This document shows positions 1 through 9,103 of a stretch of 64,000 bases of DNA, one piece after another (within the stretch, counting starts at the first letter, position 1; the number at the start of each line of letters is the position of its first letter). This DNA comes from UBA2336 sp965227265 (GTDB lineage: Bacteria > Bacteroidota > Bacteroidia > Cytophagales > Cyclobacteriaceae). The stretch is from positions 2,728,001-2,792,000 of the forward strand of contig OZ245738.1 in assembly GCA_965227265.1 (NCBI GenBank), in the 5' to 3' direction. A model generated the notes under the pieces. The model ran no database searches and had not been told where the DNA came from. It saw only the letters and a program-made list of their open reading frames with translations. The position numbers and the translations under genes were made by a program.

Positions 1-51
1 CGGGAGAAAACTGCCAACTGGAAAATTGTTTCTGATTACATTACACTGTGA
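1..51 (+). CDS. C-terminal tail of an NTF2-like (SnoaL/DUF4440-type) protein, partial
   Basis: The plus-strand frame starting at base 1 is open to a TGA at 49-51 and encodes 16 residues ending W-K-I-V-S-D-Y-I-T-L. A Trp-Lys-Ile-Val beta strand just before the C-terminus is typical of NTF2-like/SnoaL/DUF4440 proteins. A complete member of this kind ends similarly at 59250-59296. The start lies upstream of the window. The stop codon sits inside the inverted repeat at 31-61. The assignment rests on a very short tail and is tentative. Confidence 0.35.
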   Translation, partial: REKTANWKIVSDYITL

Positions 52-61
52 TGTAATCAGA
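31..61 (+). terminator. Stop-codon-overlapping hairpin
   Basis: A perfect 11-bp inverted repeat, TCTGATTACAT / ATGTAATCAGA, encloses a 9-base loop. It spans the TGA of the partial gene and is followed by only a weak T-rich stretch (ATCTTTAACTT). It is probably the transcription end of the upstream gene, but an operator for the metallo-hydrolase gene at 127 is possible. Confidence 0.4.
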
Positions 62-126
62 TCTTTAACTTACCCAGCTTATAACCCTTAAGCTGCTTTC
101 ATTGCATATAAAGCTTTCATCTACGT

Positions 127-1182
127 ATGAAAAAAATAATACTCCCGATCCTGATTTGCTTATCACTAAGCGGTTTTGCGCAGGGAAAATATCTTGAACT
201 CGTTAAAGTAGCAGACAGTGTGTATGTTTTCAAGCCCAAAATTGACTGGACGCATAGTAATTGCACAGTAATTATTGGCCGTGACGGCCTCTTTATAATT
301 GATACCTTCCTGCAAACAAATTATGCGGATGAAGCCGTGAGACGGTTAAAGGAGATATCGTCATTACCTGTAAAATATGTTTTTAATACGCATGCTCATG
401 CCGATCATGTTATCGGCAATTCCGTTTTCAAAGAAGCATTCCCGGCCTGCAGCATTATCATGAACAGTATATCTGCTGCTGATTATCCCAGTCAGTTTAC
501 AAATGGAGGAGACATCAAATCGCATGCGGAGGCGATTTTGGAACTCGAAAGAGAATTAGCAGATGGGAAAACAGCTAAAGGTCTTGTATTAAGCGAGCCC
601 ATGAAAGCTTTCTGGCGCTGGCAACTTGAGGAAGCTAAAGAATATGTAAAATTTTACAAACCTATTAAACCCGCCAACGCAGATATTGTATTTACGGATA
701 CATTAACTATCCAGTTTGGCAATCATGAAATTATACTCATGCCAGTTTATGGAGAAGGGCATGATGTAGGTGATGCGATGACCTGGTTGCCGGGAAAGAA
801 AATCCTGATTGCAGGAGATGTTGTTGTGGGCCCAACTCCCTACGCTATTCGTGGAAGGGTAAATGAAATGATCCAATCGTTGCAACAGATTATTGATATG
901 AATCCAAGTTTTATCATTCCCGGACATGGCGAAATTCAACAGGGAACATCGTATGTGAAATCAGAACAGCAATTATTCAAAGTGGTTCAACAAAAAAGTC
1001 TCGAAGCGATCAAGGCCGGAATTCTGTATAAAGATGCCGGAGCTAAAATTATTATTCCTCCTGATCTCGAGAATACATTTACGCAGCAGGATGACGTTAA
1101 GAAGTGGGCATTAAAATCCTTCTTTACTAACTGGACGATCTACGGAACGTACAAACAGGAAAATGCACTTCCAAAAAAGTAA
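127..1182 (+). CDS. Secreted MBL-fold metallo-hydrolase
   Basis: This 351-residue protein starts with a clear signal peptide (about residues 1-19, ending F-A-Q). It carries the metallo-beta-lactamase fold zinc motif H-A-H-A-D-H at residues 89-94. Later ligands are visible as His212 (G-H-D-V-G-D), Asp231 (A-G-D-V-V) and His267 (P-G-H-G), so the dinuclear metal site appears complete. It is expected to be a periplasmic hydrolase. The substrate cannot be told from sequence: beta-lactamase, lactonase and thioesterase activities all occur in the superfamily. A helical insert of about 70 residues (about 130-185) separates the His box from His212. The gene stands alone and converges with the minus-strand gene ending at 1199. 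Confidence 0.85.
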   Translation: MKKIILPILICLSLSGFAQGKYLELVKVADSVYVFKPKIDWTHSNCTVIIGRDGLFIIDTFLQTNYADEAVRRLKEISSLPVKYVFNTHAHADHVIGNSVFKEAFPACSIIMNSISAADYPSQFTNGGDIKSHAEAILELERELADGKTAKGLVLSEPMKAFWRWQLEEAKEYVKFYKPIKPANADIVFTDTLTIQFGNHEIILMPVYGEGHDVGDAMTWLPGKKILIAGDVVVGPTPYAIRGRVNEMIQSLQQIIDMNPSFIIPGHGEIQQGTSYVKSEQQLFKVVQQKSLEAIKAGILYKDAGAKIIIPPDLENTFTQQDDVKKWALKSFFTNWTIYGTYKQENALPKK

Positions 1183-1198
1183 GAAGTTCCAAAATCCA

Positions 1199-1912
1199 TT
1201 ACAGCGTATTGTAATACTGTATAAGGTTAATTAAGTCGGCCGTTTCATGAAGGTTAAGCTGATTCGATTTGATGTAACTTTTCAACTCAGCCTCTCTTTC
1301 GTGTAGAACCGTGAGTATATTCTTTTTAGTGCAGTTGTGAAGTACATCCTCGCGTTGGATATAGAGCTTACTGCTGATCACTATTCTCCGGGCTGGGTCA
1401 CCTACAGCAAATGTTTCATTGTATGATTGCTTAAGCCTGGCATGACTTATCTCTAAGAGCTTAACCTGACCTTCAACCAGTACTTTCCCAAAACCCCTTT
1501 CCTTCTTCCCATCATTGTAAAGATTGTTTATTGAAATAAACTTCTCCCTATGCGAACCCGGTTTCACCCAGGTAAAAGAATCAATCTTCATAGGCTCTAT
1601 AACTTTGATTCCGAAAGTTGTATTGATTTCTACTACATCGGTAAGCAAATCGAGTTTCGCATCAATTTCAGGCAGTGTAATAGCGGAATAAACACTCGGT
1701 TTTAAATAGACAACAGTTCTAAGCCAATCCGCTTCAAGGTATTCTGTACCGGAGGTTTCAATCGGCTGACGACTGGTTTGACTAACAATCCCAAATTGAG
1801 TATCAAAAACAGCATCTGGTCGTGCCGTGCGGGTTTGATTGGCTTGACCAAAACTTGTCTGGCAAAGAATGAAACTAAGGCCAGCTACTGCAAGGAATAT
1901 CATCTTTCTCAT
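1199..1912 (-). CDS. Secreted protein of unknown function
   Basis: The ATG at 1912 gives about 237 residues beginning M-R-K-M-I-F-L-A-V-A-G with a signal peptide cleaved near S-F-G-Q. In-frame starts also exist at 1918 and 1921 (TTG). No known domain was recognised. The mature protein is soluble-looking, with a beta-rich middle and a charged helical C-terminus (V-L-H-E-R-E-A-E-L-K). It lies just downstream of the Sus operon but on the far side of the hairpin at 1928-1952, so it may be transcribed separately. Real-gene status rests on the signal peptide, length and lack of a competing frame. Confidence 0.65.
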   Translation of the reverse strand: MRKMIFLAVAGLSFILCQTSFGQANQTRTARPDAVFDTQFGIVSQTSRQPIETSGTEYLEADWLRTVVYLKPSVYSAITLPEIDAKLDLLTDVVEINTTFGIKVIEPMKIDSFTWVKPGSHREKFISINNLYNDGKKERGFGKVLVEGQVKLLEISHARLKQSYNETFAVGDPARRIVISSKLYIQREDVLHNCTKKNILTVLHEREAELKSYIKSNQLNLHETADLINLIQYYNTL

Positions 1913-1927
1913 AAACATCAAATAATA

Positions 1928-1952
1928 AAGTCCCGGCTTTACACCGGGACTT
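1928..1952 (-). terminator. Rho-independent-type terminator of the Sus locus
   Basis: A perfect 9-bp stem AAGTCCCGG / CCGGGACTT with a 7-base loop lies 15 bases after the stop of the last Sus-locus lipoprotein. On the minus strand it is followed by a short T-rich tail (TTTATTATTTG). It separates that operon from the gene starting at 1912. Confidence 0.7.
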
Positions 1953-1966
1953 ATTAAAACTAAAAA

Positions 1967-2479
1967 CTAGAATCCATAATAATCATCGTCTTCGAGGAAG
2001 CCGGTTCGCCTCACACCTGAACAGTGATAGATTACACCCGGATCATCTTCAAATTCGAGCTGCATGTAAATACTATCAGTTACCGTTTGAGCTCCTTTTG
2101 TAACAACGGCATCAAGAATTACTTTTCCATCGGTTACGATAACTTCAATATTATAGTCATCAACAACACTGATACTACCTTCGGAGGAGAATGATCTTGA
2201 TTTTGCTTTCGCTGCGGCTTTGATCTTAAAATCCCAGAAGTTTTCATCATCTGTCATCCAGATACTATCTCCGTTATCGGAAGCAGTGTTGGAAATTATC
2301 AACGGTGTATACCCAGATTGGTCTTCAAATACCCCCGGACTTGTTTCCACTCTATATATAACAGCCCATTCTCCATTTAATGGAAAGGTTGAGGTGTATT
2401 TTACTTCCGGTGCATCAGGCTCACATGCTGCGAGCGAGATGACGGAAAGTAATGTCATAATTCTAAAAATTCCTTTCAT
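1967..2479 (-). CDS. Lipoprotein of a Sus-type locus (Lipid_bd-like)
   Basis: This 170-residue protein has a lipoprotein signal with the lipobox S-L-A-A-C at Cys19. The mature part is a small beta-rich domain beginning with an F-P-L-N-G-E-W strand, like the lipid-binding putative hydrolase family (PF12888) that often accompanies SusC/SusD and DUF5012 lipoproteins. It is the last gene of a four-gene minus-strand operon, 22 bases after its neighbour. It is probably exposed on the outer membrane as an accessory ligand binder. The family name is a judgement from the sequence pattern and context, and the ligand is unknown. Confidence 0.7.
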   Translation of the reverse strand: MKGIFRIMTLLSVISLAACEPDAPEVKYTSTFPLNGEWAVIYRVETSPGVFEDQSGYTPLIISNTASDNGDSIWMTDDENFWDFKIKAAAKAKSRSFSSEGSISVVDDYNIEVIVTDGKVILDAVVTKGAQTVTDSIYMQLEFEDDPGVIYHCSGVRRTGFLEDDDYYGF

Positions 2480-2501
2480 GTCTTTATGTTTAAAAACTAA
2501 G

Positions 2502-3251
2502 TTATAGCGGTAAGCTTACCTGTGTTAAAGATGAAACAAACGTGTAGTTAAAAGTTGGATCCACGCATTGTGTTGTCATTGTGATCTTCTTATTAACCGT
2601 ATCGAACGTCATCGATTGGAGCTCGCAGGCACCTCCAAAAATACCCATAGGAGATTCTGAAGTAGAGGATATACTGTTCGTTGCAATATCGTTCAGGGTA
2701 AATGTTATATCACTTGTTATATAAGCAAGTCCTAATCCCCGATGAATATCATACCAGCCTCCAATAGCATCAGAAACTGTATACGTATTAGCTCCTGTCT
2801 TTTTGATGATTATATACTCCATGTCAATAGCAGTAACCGGAGTAACACCGTTACGCGCTACTGTTGAAATATATAATCCTTCAATATTAGGTGCAAAATC
2901 TCCCTCACCTACCCTCCACACCGTTCTATGAGCCGTTGCTGCAATTCCATCTACATTGACAGCAGTATACTCAACACTATACCTGTCAGGAGCATTTATA
3001 TCTAATGTAGGACCCGAAACACCAAAGTAATCACCTGAAAAAAAAGTAGTTACTTCAATAGGCTCACCCCCTTCAGTAGCTTCTGCGCCTGGATCTTCAT
3101 AAGGAGTTCCTGTTTCACTAAAAATCTCCTCATCTCCTGTGACTTCGAAAATAGGATAATAGGTAGTACGTGAAAGACCCTCCGTGACTTCATCCGAACA
3201 CGAGACGACAGCAGATGCAAATAATATCAAACAATACATTATCTTTTTCAT
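2502..3251 (-). CDS. DUF5012-like surface lipoprotein with Ig-like domain
   Basis: The 249-residue protein has a lipobox ending V-V-S-C at Cys18. Residues about 35-115 resemble the bacterial Ig-like DUF5011/DUF5012 module, with the signature G-T-P-Y-E-D-P-G-A-E-A and a later Y-S-V-E-Y-T-A-V-N strand. The C-terminal half is a separate beta-rich domain. Proteins of this architecture sit next to SusD in many Bacteroidota uptake loci and act as cell-surface glycan- or peptide-binding partners. It starts 18 bases after the SusD stop and is clearly in the same operon. Confidence 0.8.
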   Translation of the reverse strand: MKKIMYCLILFASAVVSCSDEVTEGLSRTTYYPIFEVTGDEEIFSETGTPYEDPGAEATEGGEPIEVTTFFSGDYFGVSGPTLDINAPDRYSVEYTAVNVDGIAATAHRTVWRVGEGDFAPNIEGLYISTVARNGVTPVTAIDMEYIIIKKTGANTYTVSDAIGGWYDIHRGLGLAYITSDITFTLNDIATNSISSTSESPMGIFGGACELQSMTFDTVNKKITMTTQCVDPTFNYTFVSSLTQVSLPL

Positions 3252-3269
3252 ACATTAATTTTTTAGTTA

Positions 3270-4790
3270 TTAATCAACATCCCACCACACTGCTTCTGTC
3301 AGTGCAACCGGTTCGGGCGTATTAGGGTTTCTCCTACGTTCGATATCCGGGAAGAGCAGTCTTTTTGCGAACAGCCCAGCTGTTACACCTTCTTTAGGAT
3401 ACACCAGTTCACCAGGCACATAGGCTGGATTTACATTTCCATTGTCAAGCCCGGAATAAACAGCACTTTTAGATGGATAGTTTGTTCTGTTCATTTCAAA
3501 GTAAGCCTCAAGGTTCTGATATGTACCTGCCAGGGCAATCCATTTTTGAACAATGATCTGCTCTAAATCAGCTTCAAAATTTGTTCCTGGTAAATCGTAA
3601 TCTTGCGGTGTTAGCCCCAACTGTTGAAAAGACGCTGTTACTCCTAAATCAAATAAGGCTTCAGGATCCCCTGTTCCATATCCCCTTAACGCGGCTTCAG
3701 CCTGAAGGAAATAACTTTCAGCTTTTGAAAAGAAGTAGATGGGAGCATCGGCTACAATTAAAGGTTTGGATAAGCTTGCAGCTGTTACAACGGTTGTTGA
3801 TATCTCATAATTTCCCTGATCAAGTCCTTTTTGCCCGGCATTTCCAGGGACAATAAGTTTCGGAATACGGGTATCCCCGATATCCTGCAGGTATGACAAG
3901 AATGTTCGACTTGTTTTTAAATTAATCCCGTTTAGACCGCGTTCCTCCGTTTCAAATAAGGGATTGCTTCCGCCCGTTTCATCTTCAAATTGCGTGACCG
4001 CTGCATCTGCTTCCAGAAATTCCACTCCATCATCATACATCGCCTGCAAACCTGCTGCAGCAACCGTTGGCCGTGCTTTAATCTGACGCAGGTATAGCTT
4101 AAGCTTTAATGTGTTTGCAAAATGAGTCCAGTTTTCAATACTCGTATCAATGAGCTCGTCAAGATCATCCCCTTCGTCAAGGGGATCGCCAAAAATATAA
4201 TCACTTGCTCCAGGGTTCTTGGATGTCCGAATTCCTGCAGATGTTTCATTGAAATCCTGACTGAGCGCATTATCGATGCGTATAATAAGCGAGTCATAAA
4301 TAACAGAACCTTCTTGGTAGTGTGGTGCACGGTTTTCGGCACCCTGAAGTGCTTCCGCAAAAGGCAGCTCGTCATACAAGTCTACAAGGACCTGCCAGGT
4401 ATAAGCCTGTTGAACGGTGGCAATCAAATACATTAACCTGTTTTGAGAGGCTTTTGATTGCTTTCGAATGTATTCGTAATCATTCAAAGCACCTCCATAT
4501 AATTCCGCAAACGCATTATTAAAATCTGCGTTTGAAAGGTCAAAGCCATCAATATTTTTATATTGATTTGCTGAATTACTTTGTGTCCAATGCTGTGCCC
4601 AAAATCCTCCGAGGGTAGCTAATTGTCCGCCCACTTGACCACCTGTTGAAAGTGTTGCTGCAGGTAAAATCAATTCAACCGGAGCATCCGTTGGTACGTT
4701 CGGATCATGGTTAATGTCCAAAAAATCGGAACATGATGAAACGCACAGTGTCAGCATGCCGATTATGAAAATATATTTTGTCCTTTTCAT
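3270..4790 (-). CDS. SusD/RagB-family outer-membrane lipoprotein
   Basis: The 506-residue protein has a lipoprotein signal with Cys20 (C-V-S-S-C-S-D-F-L-D). The D-F-L-D-I-N-H-D-P-N start and the helical body fit the SusD-like_2 group (PF12771). Near the C-terminus the I-V-Q-K-W-I-A-L-A-G and F-P-D-I-E-R-R-R-N-P-N motifs are typical of the family. SusD proteins form the lid of the SusC transporter and capture the substrate at the cell surface. It follows susC by 20 bases and precedes the DUF5012-like gene. The substrate is not determinable, as no glycosidase or peptidase gene lies in the operon. Confidence 0.93.
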   Translation of the reverse strand: MKRTKYIFIIGMLTLCVSSCSDFLDINHDPNVPTDAPVELILPAATLSTGGQVGGQLATLGGFWAQHWTQSNSANQYKNIDGFDLSNADFNNAFAELYGGALNDYEYIRKQSKASQNRLMYLIATVQQAYTWQVLVDLYDELPFAEALQGAENRAPHYQEGSVIYDSLIIRIDNALSQDFNETSAGIRTSKNPGASDYIFGDPLDEGDDLDELIDTSIENWTHFANTLKLKLYLRQIKARPTVAAAGLQAMYDDGVEFLEADAAVTQFEDETGGSNPLFETEERGLNGINLKTSRTFLSYLQDIGDTRIPKLIVPGNAGQKGLDQGNYEISTTVVTAASLSKPLIVADAPIYFFSKAESYFLQAEAALRGYGTGDPEALFDLGVTASFQQLGLTPQDYDLPGTNFEADLEQIIVQKWIALAGTYQNLEAYFEMNRTNYPSKSAVYSGLDNGNVNPAYVPGELVYPKEGVTAGLFAKRLLFPDIERRRNPNTPEPVALTEAVWWDVD

Positions 4791-4810
4791 TTTATTTATA
4801 GATCAAATTT

Positions 4811-7800
4811 TTAGAAAGAAGCTTTTAAACTAAATCCATAACTTCGAGTAGTAGGTCCTCCGGCAAATTCACCGAGATCACTCTCAATATCATTTCCCCA
4901 AGTGGTCATTTCAGGATCGATAAAATTGTTCTCTTTTGGAGTCCACAATAACAAGTTCCGACCTACAAGTGTTACATCGATTGATTTGAAAGGTGTTTTT
5001 GAAAGCACAGCTTTTGGCAATCTATAACTCAATGCAAGCTCTCGTAACTTCATATACGAACGATCCAGGAAGAAATCAAAGTTGGCGTGGTTGTTATTTG
5101 GATTCCAGTATCCTGAAATATTTGAAATACTAATCGGAGTAGTATTTTCAACATAAACAGGATTTCCATCGTCATCCACCTGAGGCTCTCCAGTACCTGC
5201 ATCAATTGGTTGGATTACTGAATTTGGCACAATGAATGGCTGTCTGTCGTTATAAAGCGTTTGTGTTGCATTTCCAACAAATGTGGTTAGCCTTTTAGAG
5301 TATGAATAAATAAGTCCGCCATATCGGATATCAATACCGGCAGATAACGTTATGCCCTTATAGGTGAACTGATTGTTAAAACCCATTATCCATTTAGCCT
5401 GGGCGTTGCCATGTCTGACATCTGTAGCGCTGTTTAATGGTATACCAGTGCTTGCTGAAACAACAAGGTTTCCATTATCATCACGAACAACATCCGGAAC
5501 ATAGAATGTTCCCAGCGGTTGGCCAGGTTCAGCAACGTACGAGAATCCATATACTCCCCCCAGTGTAACTTGTTCAAGGCCGTCTGTCAAAGAAAGAACC
5601 TTGTTCATGTTCTTGGTGAAATTAACAGAGGTATTCCAGGTAAAGTTATTGGTCTTAACCGGAACTGCTGTTATCAACAACTCAATGCCTTTGTTTTGAA
5701 TTTCACCAAAGTTCAACGTCTTAAATCCATAACCCGAAGAAAATGCAAATGGTACAGCATAAATCTGATTTACAGTTCTTTTATCGTAAAGGGCAAGATC
5801 AAATCCTACACGGTTATCCAGGAACTGCACGTTGGCACCCACCTCAACTTCGGTAGATAATTCAGGTTTAAGCTCTTCATTCCCGAGTGTGTTTGAAATT
5901 TCAAATGCATTCACTCCGCCAAACGGGAAATCAATACTACCAAACGGAATCGTTATACCTCCATTCGCAAGGGTTGTATAAACATTATAAACTGCTGCAT
6001 CTTTACCTGTACGGCCAATCGCTGCGCGAATCTTACCGCTTGACACAGGCCCCGATAGCTTAAATGCGTCAACAAAAGAAAAGCTGAGATTGGCACTTGG
6101 GTAAAAGAAAGAGTTATTCTGCGTTGGCAAGGTTGATGACCAATCATTTCTGGCTTGAACCGTTAAAAACAAGTAGTCTTTGTAACCCAATGTTGCCTGA
6201 CCGTAGAGGCCTACCAGGCGGGTTTTACTTTCGGTTGTTCCAGCTATCGGATCTTCATCGCTGTTGGCTAGATTATAAAAATTTGGAATCGAAAGTGTTG
6301 CAACTGCTGCGTTGAAATTTTTAAAGTAGCGCTCCTGAACACTGTATCCCGCCAGGGCTTGCAACGAAAAGGATTCTGTAAGTTCTTTACTTGCCGAAAC
6401 AATAAAATCACCATAAACTTCTCTTGCAAACCTAGTGCCTTCTGATACACTTCCGTCTACTTGCTTACGATCTGCATTATGGCCGGTCGGATCGGTGTGG
6501 GCAATGGCAGTCCAGTCGAGCAGACTAGAGTTAGCGATATCTCCTCCAACCCGAACGGTAGCTTTAAGCCATTCTACAAATTCATAATCAACCTGGGCGT
6601 TACCGAATACACGGTTCTCTTCAAACCGGTTGCCATTTTCATTTAAAACAAAATATGGATTAAATGCATACAGGTTATAAAAGTTATCCTGATTATTGAA
6701 CTTGCTCTTATAGTCTTTAAGGTCTACAATGCTAAGATCGACAGGCATTTGAATAATCTCCTGATACAGGGTAGGGGATGCGGTTCCCTGACCAGCAGTA
6801 ATAAATTGGCTGCGTTTATTGATATAATTAACTGAGTAGGACGTAAACAATTTCTTTCCGATTGTTGATCCTCTGAACGAAAATGTATTTCTCTTATAGG
6901 AGTCTCTGTCAGAAGGAACAATTCCGTCTTCACTAACATTACTATAGGATAAATAATAAGTTGCCTTATCAGTACCACCGCTAATGGCAAGGGTATTAAT
7001 AAAAGACTTTCCAACATCGAAGAAGTCTTTCAAATTATCTTCCTGGGCCGTAAATGGTTTTATTTGTTGTGAGTTGTCAACTACATTTCCCCATAAGCGA
7101 TCTTTTCCGTCTAGTTTAGGTCCCCAACTTCCGTTTTCCTCAGAGGCGTAATGACCATTCCAGCCCTGGCCGAACACAGTTTGACGTTGAGGCAGCCTGA
7201 GTGGTGTTGATAACGTTGCAGAAGTGGTAAAGTCAACACTTACACCCGAACCTGCTTTTCCTCTTTTTGTTGTAATCATGATAACCCCGGAAGCGGCTCG
7301 TGATCCATATAAAGAAGCAGCAGAAGCACCCTTCAAAATTGTGATTTCGGCAATATCATCGGGATTGATATCGTTGGCCCTGTTTCCAAAATCCTGAGTA
7401 CGATCAAACGTGCCACCAAAATTTCCAGCCGAGTTATTAATTGGAACACCATCAATTACATACAATGGATTGTTTCCGCCTGCCAAAGAAGTGTATCCTC
7501 GAATAACTACTTTTGTTGATGCTCCGGGAGCTCCTGAAGCAGTAGAAATCTGAACCCCTGCAACTTTCCCTTGCAGTCCGCTCATAACATTTGTGGAACG
7601 GCCTCTGGTTATATCATCTGAACCAACTTTTGTGACTACATAACCAAGACTTTTTGTTGCCCGTTCAAAACCCAAACCTGTTACCACCACTTCAGCTAGT
7701 TGACTTGCGTCCGCTACCATGGTGGCATTTATCTGGGACTGGTTGTTCAGTGCGACCTCCTGGGTCTTCATGCCGATAAATGTAAAGGCGAGAATAACCG

Positions 7801-8008
7801 GTTCAGCAACAGAAGCGCTGATTGAAAGCGAATAGTTACCATCCGCATCCGTTATCGCGCCAATGCTTGTTCCCCTAACAATAACGTTAACACCTGGTAA
7901 AGGAGCTCCGTCTTCCTCGGTTACTTTACCCGAAACAGTTCTTTCCTGTGCCCATGCAACTGAGATCAGCATCAGCAGCATGAACTTCATGAGTAGAATT
8001 TTCTTCAT
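4811..8008 (-). CDS. SusC/RagA-family TonB-linked outer-membrane transporter
   Basis: The best start is the ATG at 8008, which gives 1065 residues beginning with a signal peptide (M-K-K-I-L-L-M-K, cleaved after S-V-A-W-A-Q). A TTG at 8035 would add nine unlikely residues. Domains in order are a carboxypeptidase-regulatory-like beta domain (about 25-105, V-S-G-K-V-T-E), a TonB plug (about 115-235, with L-Y-V-I-D-G-V-P-I) and a 22-strand barrel ending in a C-terminal Phe. It imports a substrate bound by SusD using TonB energy. It is the first gene of the four-gene operon, and the upstream gap 8009-8399 must hold its promoter. Confidence 0.95.
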   Translation of the reverse strand: MKKILLMKFMLLMLISVAWAQERTVSGKVTEEDGAPLPGVNVIVRGTSIGAITDADGNYSLSISASVAEPVILAFTFIGMKTQEVALNNQSQINATMVADASQLAEVVVTGLGFERATKSLGYVVTKVGSDDITRGRSTNVMSGLQGKVAGVQISTASGAPGASTKVVIRGYTSLAGGNNPLYVIDGVPINNSAGNFGGTFDRTQDFGNRANDINPDDIAEITILKGASAASLYGSRAASGVIMITTKRGKAGSGVSVDFTTSATLSTPLRLPQRQTVFGQGWNGHYASEENGSWGPKLDGKDRLWGNVVDNSQQIKPFTAQEDNLKDFFDVGKSFINTLAISGGTDKATYYLSYSNVSEDGIVPSDRDSYKRNTFSFRGSTIGKKLFTSYSVNYINKRSQFITAGQGTASPTLYQEIIQMPVDLSIVDLKDYKSKFNNQDNFYNLYAFNPYFVLNENGNRFEENRVFGNAQVDYEFVEWLKATVRVGGDIANSSLLDWTAIAHTDPTGHNADRKQVDGSVSEGTRFAREVYGDFIVSASKELTESFSLQALAGYSVQERYFKNFNAAVATLSIPNFYNLANSDEDPIAGTTESKTRLVGLYGQATLGYKDYLFLTVQARNDWSSTLPTQNNSFFYPSANLSFSFVDAFKLSGPVSSGKIRAAIGRTGKDAAVYNVYTTLANGGITIPFGSIDFPFGGVNAFEISNTLGNEELKPELSTEVEVGANVQFLDNRVGFDLALYDKRTVNQIYAVPFAFSSGYGFKTLNFGEIQNKGIELLITAVPVKTNNFTWNTSVNFTKNMNKVLSLTDGLEQVTLGGVYGFSYVAEPGQPLGTFYVPDVVRDDNGNLVVSASTGIPLNSATDVRHGNAQAKWIMGFNNQFTYKGITLSAGIDIRYGGLIYSYSKRLTTFVGNATQTLYNDRQPFIVPNSVIQPIDAGTGEPQVDDDGNPVYVENTTPISISNISGYWNPNNNHANFDFFLDRSYMKLRELALSYRLPKAVLSKTPFKSIDVTLVGRNLLLWTPKENNFIDPEMTTWGNDIESDLGEFAGGPTTRSYGFSLKASF

Positions 8009-8399
8009 AGATTTTAGTTTAGTTATAGTACTCAACAGTTTATTGAGTTATCCCAAAAGTGTTAATGTCTCATGATAAAGGAATCACACGCGCAAGGTGA
8101 TAATCATGCAGGAAATGCAGTCAATTAAGATGATTGTGTTACTGGATTGTTAAATGTGTGTGGTTTAATTCAATCCCTAATACTTACTTCGGTATGCCAC
8201 TAAAGAATTTAAGCAAACTAAATTCTATAATTATCCGCAAAGGCTCACCCTATACGTGTGATGCTTCATATAGTGCTGGTGATTTATCTTTGCTTCACTT
8301 GGAGTAGGATCTTCATAAGGTTTAGGTTTGAAATAGTACTGCAAGCAAAAAGCCCCATTCAGGGGCTTTTTTTGTGTAGTAGACTTTCAGAGTAAGGTT
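8009..8399. promoter_or_regulatory. Sus-locus upstream region
   Basis: This gap of about 390 bases separates susC from the response-regulator operon. It holds a perfect 8-bp inverted repeat at 8204-8226 (AGAATTTA, 7-base spacer, TAAATTCT), a short everted repeat ATCAC-N9-GTGAT at 8083-8101, and a hairpin terminator at 8347-8373. A 37-codon plus-strand ORF (8194-8307) precedes that terminator but has no recognisable promoter or family. No convincing TTTG / TAnnTTTG promoter pair for susC was found by eye. The repeats are candidate sites for the adjacent NarL-type regulators. Confidence 0.4.
8347..8373. terminator. Bidirectional hairpin terminator
   Basis: A 10-bp perfect stem AAAAAGCCCC / GGGGCTTTTT has a 5-base loop. 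Read on the minus strand it ends the two-component operon whose last stop is at 8400. The plus strand has the longer T-run (seven), so it could also end a short plus-strand transcript. Confidence 0.8.
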
Positions 8400-9050
8400 T
8401 TAACGGGTAATAATCTTCTTTTCAAAGCCGATCGAAACAGCTTCTGATTTTTTTGTCGCTTGAAGTTTTCTATAAATGTTGCGCGTATGAACTTTAACAG
8501 TTTCCTTGGAAATTATCAACTCATCACCTATTTGCGTGTATGATTTACCGGAAGCAATCAATTGCAAAACTTCAGTTTCTCTTCGGGTAAGCAAATTATT
8601 ACCGGTTGCATGGAATTCTTTCACTACCATCCTGGCTATACGGGAACTCATCGGAGCACCTCCTTTACCAATTTCATCTAAGGCATTCAGCAACTCCATG
8701 TAATTAGAGCTCTTGGAAATGTAACCTGAAGCGCCATTCTTCAGCGATTCAAAGACAAAATTATTGTCTTCATAAACGGTAATGATGACTACTTCTATGT
8801 AGGGAAGAATTTTCTTAAGCTGAAACGTTCCTTCCACCCCATTTACGCCCGGAAGGCCGATGTCCATAATAACAATGTCTGGCAAAATCTTATGAACTTC
8901 TTTCAGGCAGGCTTCAACACTATTATAGGTTCCAACAACGTCATAGTTCTTTGAACCGTTGATGATAATTTTATACGCATCCCGTATGTCGCTCTCATCT
9001 TCGATGATAACAACTCTTTTTTTGAGCGTTAATTTTTCATTCATACGCAT
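8400..9050 (-). CDS. NarL/FixJ-family response regulator
   Basis: The 216-residue protein has a receiver domain at about 11-130, with the acidic cluster Glu17-Asp18-Glu19, phospho-acceptor Asp63 (V-I-M-D-I-G-L-P) and the late Lys in S-K-S-S. A LuxR-type helix-turn-helix follows at about 150-210 (L-T-R-R-E-T-E-V-L-Q-L-I-A). It is a DNA-binding transcription factor controlled by phosphorylation. It lies 53 bases downstream of a paralogous regulator and is the last gene of an operon headed by the kinase at 9732-12683. It probably regulates the adjacent Sus locus. Confidence 0.92.
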   Translation of the reverse strand: MRMNEKLTLKKRVVIIEDESDIRDAYKIIINGSKNYDVVGTYNSVEACLKEVHKILPDIVIMDIGLPGVNGVEGTFQLKKILPYIEVVIITVYEDNNFVFESLKNGASGYISKSSNYMELLNALDEIGKGGAPMSSRIARMVVKEFHATGNNLLTRRETEVLQLIASGKSYTQIGDELIISKETVKVHTRNIYRKLQATKKSEAVSIGFEKKIITR

Positions 9051-9103
9051 AATGTAAAATTAAATAAGTCAAGTATACCATACATCACTCCAGGAGGATG
9101 ATC

